Shown here piece after piece: positions 1 to 6,155 of a DNA stretch of 12,464 bases. Made by a program: the position numbers and the translations under genes. Origin of the DNA: an uncultured Chlorobiota bacterium (GTDB lineage Bacteria > Bacteroidota > Kapaibacteriia > OLB7); contig CAMLOB010000050.1 of assembly GCA_946481475.1 (NCBI GenBank), positions 1 through 12,464 on the forward strand. The letters run 5' to 3'. The notes under the pieces were generated by a model that searched no databases, was not told where the DNA came from, and saw only the letters and a list, made by a program, of their open reading frames with translations. How positions within the stretch are numbered: position 1 is the first letter of the stretch; each line of letters starts with the position of its first letter.

Positions 1-60
1 GAAGCGAAGGAGTTGAATGGTTCGTGATGAAAGAGTCGGGAGCTGAAGGCACTGCCCTGC

Positions 61-140
61 TCACAACTGACCGCTCATAGCTCACGGCTGACTGCTCACA
101 ACTGACCGCTCATAGCTCACGGCTGACTGCTCACTGCTCA
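61..140. repeat. 35-bp direct tandem repeat, about 2.3 copies
   Basis: Bases 61-95 and 96-130 are identical 35-bp units, followed by a partial third copy that begins with the same TCAC and continues TGCTCACC. The unit is itself built from related words of the form CTGACYGCTCA, so it looks like a simple intergenic word repeat rather than a CRISPR (no spacers) or an iteron set. It lies between the left edge and the start of the channel gene. A plus-strand frame open from base 3 stops at the TAG at 78-80 inside the first unit, so the repeat might supply the stop of an upstream gene, but only 25 codons are visible and this is not called as a gene. Confidence 0.85.
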
Positions 141-194
141 CCACCGCCCCCTGCGAATCGACTATTCTTCCGATATTCCGCAAAACCGATACCC

Positions 195-2189
195 ATGATC
201 CATCGACTCTTCAACCGGTTCAAGTACGAGATCGAGCGGTTTATTCTCTACCGCCTGCTCCACCAATTGATGCTGATCGCCTTTGTGATCGGACTGATCG
301 CCTTTCTCGGTGGCCTGGCCGCCTGGTGGCTGACCGATGATTTCGGTTCGGTTCCCGAAGCGGTCTGGTGGTCGTTTCTGCGGCTGACCGACCCCGGCTA
401 CATCGGCGATGACGAGGGATCGGTGAAGAGGACGATTTCGACCATCGTCAGCGTTCTGGGCTATGTCTTTTTTCTCGGTTCGCTGGTTGCGGTGATGACG
501 CAGGGGTTGAACCAGGCAATCACCCGGCTGCAACGCGGACTGACGCCGATTGCGCAGAACAATCACATCCTGATTCTCGGCTGGACAAACCGGACGCCGA
601 TCATCATCAAACAACTTCTTCTGTCGGAAGTCCGGGTCCGGAATTTTCTCCGTCGTCTCGGGGCCTCCACGCTCCACATCGTCGTCCTTGCCGAAGAGGT
701 GAACTCCGGACTCCTGCATGATCTCCGCGCCTCCCTCGGATCCTACTGGAGCGGACGACGCATCACGCTCCGTACCGGCACTCCCCTCCGCCTCGAACAT
801 CTGGAGCGTGTCGACTTTCTCCACGCCTCGGTGATTATTCTCCCCGGCGGAGAATACGGCGAGGACACCCTTGAGTATCCTGACGGAAGCGCGGTGAAGA
901 CTCTTCTCTCGATCAGACACTCGGCCTATAAGCATCTTGAGGAAGGGGAGCAGATTCCCCGGATGGTAGCCGAGATTCGGGATCATCGCAAGGGAGAGCT
1001 TGCCCGGTCGGCCTACGGAGGTCCGATCGAAACGCTTGAGAGCGATCTGTTTATCGGACGACTGATCGCCCGTATCCTGCGTGTGCCGGGACTCTCCCAC
1101 ATCTACTACGAACTCCTGACGCATGAGGAGGGAAACGAGATCTACCTGCGCGAATATCCCGCACTGATCGGACAGACTCTGTGCAACCTGATCCCCCTCT
1201 TCCCCGACGCCATCATTCTCGGTCTCTACCGGAACGATGCCCGCCGGTTCTATCCCCTTACCGCAGCGGCTGCCGACCGTCTGCAGAAAGGAGAACGTCT
1301 CGTGCTGATCGCCCCCGGCGCCGATGCGCACGATCTGCTGCAACCTGAGTTGCCGAAAGATCCGGAACAGAATCGTCCTCCGCTGATTCTTCCCGAATAC
1401 GCAGTGCTCCCCCGCCGCAACGGCAAACGCCGACTCCTGCTGCTCGGATGGAACAAGTCAATCCCGGCCCTCCTTGATCTTCTGAACAACGCGTCGGATG
1501 AAGAGTACGAGATCGTCAGCATGTCCCTGATCACCCGGGAAGAACGTCTGCTCCGCCTCGCCCGACAAGGTGCAAGGATTGACCGACTGAACGTAGAGTT
1601 TATTCAGGGAGAATTCACCTCGACATCGGAGGTTGAGAAGGTGGAACCGTGGCGATTCCACAGCATCGTGATCTGCGCCAGCGAATGGCTGGAGACCGGA
1701 GGCGAATCGGACGCCCGCACCGTTCTCGGATTCCTCGTGCTCAACCAGATCCTCTCGGGCAGAACCGAACGACCGAGACCGAACATCCTTGCGCAACTGA
1801 TGAACGAGGCCAATGCTTCCCTCTTTCCGGAAGATCAATGCGAAACCTTCACCAGTCCGGTTGTCCTCAGCCACCTGCTTGCGCAGATCGCCCTGCAACA
1901 CGACCTGCGGGGCGTCTTCGACGAACTCTTCGGTCCGACCGGGGCGGAGATTCTCTTCCGCCCTGCCGACCGGCTGGAACTGACCGGGAAGGAGCTTACC
2001 TTCCGACAGATTGAGGAGACGACTCTGGCCCGCGGAGAGATCGCGATCGGATTGCGGATTGCCGATAACCTCAGCGTTAACGGGGGCATTCTGCTGAATC
2101 CGGATCGGAAGATGCGATGGAACCTGACCGAACGGGACGACGTGGTGGTGCTGATCGATACGGCTGAGGAAAACGGCAAAGAAAGGTGA
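195..2189 (+). CDS. CASTOR/POLLUX-type ion channel with RCK-like Rossmann domains
   Basis: This 664-residue membrane protein is of the CASTOR/POLLUX/DMI1 type, a tetrameric cation channel gated through cytosolic Rossmann (RCK-like) domains. The N-terminus has a hydrophobic helix at about 24-46. A pore-loop-like stretch follows at about 51-72, with LTDPG at the position of a filter, then a second helix at about 79-103. The first nucleotide-binding-like fold begins at about 123 (HILILGW) and a second at about 412 (RRLLLLGWNKS); both show the hydrophobic-strand-plus-GW pattern of this family. The filter differs from the TVGYG of potassium channels, so selectivity cannot be read directly. The ATG at 195 is chosen because the basic N-terminal stretch leads straight into the first helix; no Shine-Dalgarno is visible. 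Plant homologues conduct K+ or Ca2+ in the nuclear envelope; the role of bacterial ones is poorly known. It converges on the barrel gene downstream. The family call is firm; the ion is not known. Confidence 0.88.
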   Translation: MIHRLFNRFKYEIERFILYRLLHQLMLIAFVIGLIAFLGGLAAWWLTDDFGSVPEAVWWSFLRLTDPGYIGDDEGSVKRTISTIVSVLGYVFFLGSLVAVMTQGLNQAITRLQRGLTPIAQNNHILILGWTNRTPIIIKQLLLSEVRVRNFLRRLGASTLHIVVLAEEVNSGLLHDLRASLGSYWSGRRITLRTGTPLRLEHLERVDFLHASVIILPGGEYGEDTLEYPDGSAVKTLLSIRHSAYKHLEEGEQIPRMVAEIRDHRKGELARSAYGGPIETLESDLFIGRLIARILRVPGLSHIYYELLTHEEGNEIYLREYPALIGQTLCNLIPLFPDAIILGLYRNDARRFYPLTAAAADRLQKGERLVLIAPGADAHDLLQPELPKDPEQNRPPLILPEYAVLPRRNGKRRLLLLGWNKSIPALLDLLNNASDEEYEIVSMSLITREERLLRLARQGARIDRLNVEFIQGEFTSTSEVEKVEPWRFHSIVICASEWLETGGESDARTVLGFLVLNQILSGRTERPRPNILAQLMNEANASLFPEDQCETFTSPVVLSHLLAQIALQHDLRGVFDELFGPTGAEILFRPADRLELTGKELTFRQIEETTLARGEIAIGLRIADNLSVNGGILLNPDRKMRWNLTERDDVVVLIDTAEENGKER

Positions 2190-2258
2190 GAGAACGCACG
2201 GGAAGGGGTATATGGAAAGAAGCGGATCAACGAGCTGACCGAAAACCGAGCCGGGATA

Positions 2259-2342
2259 ATTCCTCGCCCGACGACCGGGATCCGGGGCGCCGATCCCGGT
2301 CGTGGCGCACTGTTCGGGTGTTACGTGCGTAGTGCGAGGAAT
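2259..2342. terminator. Nested hairpin between convergent genes, possible bidirectional terminator
   Basis: A perfect 12-bp stem (ACGACCGGGATC at 2271-2282 pairing with 2292-2303) encloses a 9-base loop. It sits within an outer inverted repeat, ATTCCTCGC at 2259-2267 and GCGAGGAAT at 2334-2342. The structure lies between the end of the channel gene and the end of the convergent barrel gene, where a shared terminator is expected. Neither side has a T-tract, so it is not a canonical intrinsic terminator. It may block read-through by structure alone or mark a recombination or protein-binding site. The stem is seen directly; the function is inferred. Confidence 0.5.
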
Positions 2343-2372
2343 GCGCCTTCAGATGTTGCTGATGTGACCGGT

Positions 2373-3233
2373 TCAGATACCGAACACCAGATCGACCTGA
2401 AGACCGTAGCGTGTCAATGATCCCCAGTCGAAGTCCGTAAAGGTCGTCAACGGAAGATCGGCATAGAGTCCGGGAGTCAGATAGACTCCGGCGCCAAGGT
2501 CGTAGTTCAGGAAGACTCCCGTACGCAGACCATAGTGAACATCTTTCATACGAGTCATCTCCTGCTCGTCGGTCAATCCCTTGCGGCTGATCTCTTCTCC
2601 GCCGAAGACCTCAAGATCCCGCTGCGTCAGAAACTCCCCTCCGGTTCTGTAGACCTCCAACGTGTGATCCTGCGACATTGTTCCCTGCAACGGCAAGGAG
2701 AGTGTCGGTCCGAGTGCGACCCCCAGTTCATTCCGTCCTCCTCCGAGACGACCGGCCACCCACTTCAGCAGCAGATCGGTTTCAATAGCCTTATACTGGA
2801 TTTCGGAATTGATACGAACCAGAAGGAACCCCGGCTCCTCGCCGGTCTTCACCACCGTGGTGCCGACAACTTCGACCCGTTCGAAACTGCCGGGATACGA
2901 ACCGTAGCGGGCATTGAGTGAAAGGCTGAGAGAACGGCTCAGGAGATATTCCGTCGTAATTCCCCCCGCATAGCCGAGACCGGAGCCGGCCTCCAGATGA
3001 TTGCAGATCGGCCGGTAGATCATCGGGATGCCGTTGGAATATTCCGCGAGTGCACCGCCGAGACTGACCCCGGCAAGAAATCGGGTTTCGAGACGCTCCG
3101 AACCGGGGAGAGGGGGAGGCTGTCCCGCCTTGTTCGGAAAAATTTGTGCCGAGGCCGAGAGGGTGCCGAGGAGACAGCACAGGAACGTGCCGATCCCCCG
3201 GTACATGCATTGGAAGACGTAAGGGTGCTTCAT
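2373..3233 (-). CDS. Secreted outer-membrane beta-barrel protein, function unknown
   Basis: A 286-residue protein with a clear signal peptide: hydrophobic core at about 13-25, SASA at 26-29, probable cleavage before Q30. The mature part alternates short amphipathic strands with Gly and Asn turns, for example LSLSLNARYGSYP, and ends in the strand RYGLQVDLVFGI. This is the usual look of an 8-10-strand outer-membrane barrel (PorT/OmpA-like size) in the Bacteroidota-Chlorobiota group. No catalytic motif is visible. The ATG at 3233 is chosen because it places the signal peptide at the N-terminus. A longer frame in another register (up to 3264) is a shadow. It is transcribed away from the 540-bp gap, so its promoter should lie there. 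It may be a structural or transport porin; substrate unknown. Confidence 0.75.
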   Translation of the reverse strand: MKHPYVFQCMYRGIGTFLCCLLGTLSASAQIFPNKAGQPPPLPGSERLETRFLAGVSLGGALAEYSNGIPMIYRPICNHLEAGSGLGYAGGITTEYLLSRSLSLSLNARYGSYPGSFERVEVVGTTVVKTGEEPGFLLVRINSEIQYKAIETDLLLKWVAGRLGGGRNELGVALGPTLSLPLQGTMSQDHTLEVYRTGGEFLTQRDLEVFGGEEISRKGLTDEQEMTRMKDVHYGLRTGVFLNYDLGAGVYLTPGLYADLPLTTFTDFDWGSLTRYGLQVDLVFGI

Positions 3234-3775
3234 CGGGACACCGTAGTGTTGGGTTAGAGTTCATCGTATCGCCGGGCTTCCTTCCGCAGGGCCAATACGC
3301 GTTTCAATTACGCGAGCAAGCTGCCATCGATCGAACTTTCACACACGACTTATCCTCGTAGCGTCACATCAAAATCACATCCTTCATACTCATCATTATC
3401 ATCACACTTGCTCTTACAGCATAACACACGCCGTGCCAAAATGTTAGCATTACACGAAGAAATTTTTGAAAAAATCAAATCAAACGGATTGAGTTGAAGT
3501 GATGCATCAGAAGACCGTGAGTTCCTGTTTCAATGCCGGAGATATTCTGACAGGCAGAGAAGACCCTCTTTCCGGAGAAGGAATTCTCACGTCTGTGAAG
3601 CGTTTCCTATGCCATGTGCCGGATGACGAAGAGATGTGAAGTTTCATCACGATCAAAGGGACGATCCCTTCCGCAGCAACAGAAGCAGGATTGCGTCAGC
3701 ATCACAACTATAGAATTACCGGCAGTGAAACAGTTATTAGCCGTGGCGGTTCCCTGAGGCCGCTTAAATCCTTTT
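3234..3775. other. Intergenic region, AT-richer, no convincing gene
   Basis: This 542-bp gap separates the start of the barrel gene from the end of the minus-strand sorting-domain fragment. The part from about 3360 to 3500 is distinctly AT-richer than its surroundings and contains runs such as TCATACTCATCATTATCATCA and AAATTTTTGAAAAAATCAAATC. On the minus strand a TTGGCA box (about 3435-3440) is followed 17 bases later by TAAGAG, a weak sigma-70-like arrangement that could drive the barrel gene, but it is too degenerate to call. A 45-codon plus-strand frame from ATG 3502 to TGA 3639 is open but resembles nothing recognisable. Confidence 0.5.
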
Positions 3776-4174
3776 TTAACGCTGATTCGTTACCGCTCGC
3801 GTAAAGCCCCCCCCCCCCATCCCTTCCACTTTCAGAAAGTATACGCCGCTCGGCAGCAGGGAAACATCCAGCAGAACTCGATGCGTTCCGCTCTCCAGAC
3901 GTCCGACGTTCCGCTCCAGCATTAACTCACCGGTCGGATCAAAGAGTTCGATCACCACCTCATCTCCTCCTGCAAGAGTAAACTCGGCAGTCACCTTGTC
4001 TCCGGCCGGATTCGGAAAGAGTTCAAGCTGCTCCACATTCCCCCCTGTGCGCAGAGTGGTGGGCACGTCGGCTAATCTCTCCACAGTCGACGAGTTCGAG
4101 CCGTCAACAACAATCTCCCGGAAACCGTAAGGCTCACCGTCCGGCCCGTAGTACGTCATCTCATTATTGGACAA
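3776..4174 (-). CDS. T9SS type A sorting-domain fragment, 5'-truncated cargo gene
   Basis: At most 132 residues, ending in a near-complete type A C-terminal sorting domain of the type IX secretion system at about 50-132. It shows LELFPNPAGD at 50-59, then a beta-rich sandwich with FDPTGELM, and a LPSGVYFLKVEG strand. Such a domain directs a cargo across the outer membrane and is normally appended to a large protein with a signal peptide. Here there is no signal peptide and hardly any cargo. The frame is closed by an in-frame stop just upstream of the TTG at 4174; the first ATG is at 4159 (127 residues). It therefore looks like the 3' end of a broken gene, cut at a head-to-head junction with the plus-strand cargo frame. 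A run of 12 G residues encodes MGGGG near the C-terminus. It may be expressed as a fragment, be a pseudogene, or be a silent cassette. Confidence 0.7.
   Translation of the reverse strand: MSNNEMTYYGPDGEPYGFREIVVDGSNSSTVERLADVPTTLRTGGNVEQLELFPNPAGDKVTAEFTLAGGDEVVIELFDPTGELMLERNVGRLESGTHRVLLDVSLLPSGVYFLKVEGMGGGGFTRAVTNQR
3807..3818. repeat. Homopolymer of 12 C (12 G on the coding strand) in a sorting domain
   Basis: Twelve consecutive C on the plus strand read as 12 G in the minus-strand gene, coding for the end of Met plus four Gly just before the last strand FTRAVTNQR. Translating by hand, 12 G keeps the normal ending; 11 G gives MGGGALRER and a stop; 13 G runs on about 33 codons beyond the present tract to a TAG near 3711. 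It is the longest homopolymer in the window. The longest others noted are 8-base C runs in the other two T9SS cargo frames and 7 in nhaA. Tracts of this length are classic slipped-strand sites and also common sequencing-error sites. Confidence 0.9.
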
Positions 4175-6155
4175 CTACTGGATCGAATACCATTACGACA
4201 ACTCCGGAGGAGCTCTTCCCCCACCCACGGCACCGCAACCGGCATACTATGGAGCATTTGTCGGGATGAAACATGAAGGACAGGGAAACGGAATGCCCGT
4301 GGACCAGACGTGGCTGCCCTCCGGAGACGGCGTCGACGGCAACCGGCTGTTTATCTATGTCCATCCCGATCACAACAATCTCAACCTGACGGAGGCGGCT
4401 TACACACGTCTGCCGACCCGTACAACCGCCTTTGAGACCGATCTGTTCGCCTTCTCTCCAATCGACGAGACGGGCCTGGCATCTCCTTTCTTCCATTACT
4501 CCTTCCCTCCGGAAGGGGGATACCGATCAAAGCCGATCGAGCAGGATGTCGCCTCGATCAACGGAGGGGCGCGGAATAACTTCCCGGTCATCGGACTCGA
4601 CTCGATCCTCAGAAACGACACGGGACTGTACGTCTTTCCGTTGTCGGACACGATCCGTATCGCCGGACTCTTCGAGGATCAGGGTACCACCTCCATCGAC
4701 ACCGTTCCGGTCCGCACGCTGATCACAAAGAACGGAACTCTCGTTCAGCAACTGGACACTACGATCTCCTCAATCGATTTCGGCGGCAGCGCGGCAATTG
4801 TCTTTCCGGGACCTCTCGGTCCACAGGTGGTGGATACCCCCGGTGTCTACACCGTCTCGATCATCGCGAGACTGCCGGGGGACGGAGATCCGTGGAACGA
4901 CACCATCAGCTTCAATCTGACCATTCAGGATTCGGTCGACATGATGGTCGTCGGCGTCTCTCGTCCCGACGTTCGTCAGGAGGGAGCGCTCCGCCGCTAT
5001 TCCGTCGGAGAAGAGGTTCCGGTGCGGGGAAGATTCATGAACAGCGGCACGCAATCCCTGCAGAATATTCCCTTGCGCGCCCGCATTCTCGATCCGCAGG
5101 GGAATATCCTCTATCAGGCCGACACGGTGATCGACGGAGAATGGAACTCCATGGAAATTCGGGAGATCGAGTTCCCCTCATGGGATGAGGGGACCGAAGG
5201 AGAGTACGTTGTCGAGATGGAAACACGTCTGCCCGGGGACGCAATCCGGGCCAACGACCGCCTGAATGTCGCCGATACCAGAATCCGCCGGCGTATGGGA
5301 GAAAGTGCCGAGGAAGGACGGATCGCGGGAAGGTTCGGGCTATTGCCTGAACGGGAAGTGGAGGTGGGGAGTCCCGGAACTCTTCCCCACTTCCCACGCG
5401 CCGGCGGCAACTACATCGACTCCGTTCCGGTGATAATCGCAGTAAAGAACAACGGGGCGTCAGGCGTCCGGAACCTTCCGGTTCGCGTGGTGATCAGAAA
5501 CGACGGGAATCAGATCGTCTACGATCAGACGGTGTTGATCGACTCGATCCCGGGAAACTTCAGCCTGTCCTATCGAACATTTCCTCCACCGGTCGCCGCC
5601 CCCCCCGGACTCTACACGCTGGAAGCCGAAGCGCCGTTGGCGGGCGATATCCTCCCGGTGAACAACGAGGCCACCTGGCTGTTTACGATCGTCGATACCA
5701 CAACCTCGGTTGCCGATCCCGTTGGAAATCGCGGGGAGGTCATTGTCGTGAGCTCCCCCGTACGCCAGACCTTACGACTGTACTATAGCGGGAGCCGAAC
5801 CGAACATGCGGAACTGAATCTTGTGGATATGCGAGGAAACGAAGTGAAGGGCTTCGGGCCGTCTCCCCTCTATCAGGGAAGAGAACTCCGGCTTGACGTC
5901 GGCGATCTGTCCGCCGGCATGTACATCCTCAGAATCGCCACAGCTTCGGGCGAAGCGTGGTTCAGGAAGGTGGTGATCGTCCGGTCGTCGTTGCGCAGGA
6001 ACGGGTGGGGGATCGGAGAAATTCGATCCCTCACCCTTTTCTTTCTTCCCCGGGTCTCGTTCCCAGTCTCTCCACCGCTTCTATCGTCGCCAGGGTCGTC
6101 TCGTAGAGCGATTGGAAGCCGATCGGCATCGGGCCACCGGAACGCATTGCGCTGA
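4167..6155 (+). CDS. T9SS cargo protein with CARDB-like repeats, lacking a normal start and stop
   Basis: A 662-codon frame. About residues 1-140 are unrecognised. Three CARDB/Ig-like adhesive modules follow at roughly 168-253, 276-368 and 418-508, each ending in a (P/E)G-x-Y-strand and a GD..(W/R/V)ND or NN turn, for example PGVYTVSIIARLPGDGDPWND. A type A sorting domain lies at about 520-606, with LSAGMYILRI and FRKVVIVR. Proteins of this build are secreted or surface-attached through the type IX system, which needs the domain at the very C-terminus. Both ends are abnormal. The only start is a TTG at 4167, 15 bases after an in-frame TAG (4149-4151), with no signal peptide. The frame also runs 56 residues past the expected end (about 5984), over a terminator and into the 3' end of the convergent oxidoreductase. 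It is probably a truncated or rearranged gene. CARDB is a judgement from the repeat pattern. Confidence 0.7.
   Translation: MDNYWIEYHYDNSGGALPPPTAPQPAYYGAFVGMKHEGQGNGMPVDQTWLPSGDGVDGNRLFIYVHPDHNNLNLTEAAYTRLPTRTTAFETDLFAFSPIDETGLASPFFHYSFPPEGGYRSKPIEQDVASINGGARNNFPVIGLDSILRNDTGLYVFPLSDTIRIAGLFEDQGTTSIDTVPVRTLITKNGTLVQQLDTTISSIDFGGSAAIVFPGPLGPQVVDTPGVYTVSIIARLPGDGDPWNDTISFNLTIQDSVDMMVVGVSRPDVRQEGALRRYSVGEEVPVRGRFMNSGTQSLQNIPLRARILDPQGNILYQADTVIDGEWNSMEIREIEFPSWDEGTEGEYVVEMETRLPGDAIRANDRLNVADTRIRRRMGESAEEGRIAGRFGLLPEREVEVGSPGTLPHFPRAGGNYIDSVPVIIAVKNNGASGVRNLPVRVVIRNDGNQIVYDQTVLIDSIPGNFSLSYRTFPPPVAAPPGLYTLEAEAPLAGDILPVNNEATWLFTIVDTTTSVADPVGNRGEVIVVSSPVRQTLRLYYSGSRTEHAELNLVDMRGNEVKGFGPSPLYQGRELRLDVGDLSAGMYILRIATASGEAWFRKVVIVRSSLRRNGWGIGEIRSLTLFFLPRVSFPVSPPLLSSPGSSRRAIGSRSASGHRNALR
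6003..6047 (+). terminator. Intrinsic terminator for the plus-strand T9SS cargo gene
   Basis: The arms GGGTGGGGGATCG (6003-6015) and CGATCCCTCACCC (6024-6036) form a 13-bp stem with a single G-U wobble and an 8-base loop, GAGAAATT. TTTTCTTTCTT (6037-6047) follows directly, a textbook rho-independent terminator on the plus strand. The other side of the stem has no T-tract, so it acts in one direction. It begins 18 bases after the expected end of the sorting domain, yet the plus frame remains open through it. The last codons and stop (6031-6033) of the convergent oxidoreductase lie in its 3' arm and T-tract. Confidence 0.85.

Noticed and set aside
3..80. Possible 3' end of a plus-strand gene entering from the left edge
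   Set aside because: Only 25 codons, with the stop inside a tandem repeat; the other frames are also partly open, so it cannot be distinguished from chance.
61..140. CRISPR array
   Set aside because: The units are contiguous with no spacers, and no cas gene is present.
162..1343. Long minus-strand frame opposite the channel gene, and similar long antisense frames opposite the oxidoreductase, nhaA and the exchanger
   Set aside because: These are shadows of real genes: no recognisable domains, Arg/Gln/Asp-rich composition typical of antisense frames in GC-rich DNA.
3419..3440. Sigma-70-like promoter (TTGGCA, 17 bp, TAAGAG) for the barrel gene
   Set aside because: The -10 box matches only 3 of 6 positions, it is far (about 185 bp) from the start codon, and the group usually uses a different promoter consensus.
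3502..3639. Plus-strand frame of 45 codons in the 540-bp gap
   Set aside because: No clear ribosome-binding site, no recognisable motif, and a length expected by chance; not enough for a gene call.
4148..4178. GTAGT/ACTAC inverted repeat at the head-to-head junction, as an invertase site
   Set aside because: Only 5 bp per arm with 21 bp between; no homology beyond, so no support for a specific recombination site.
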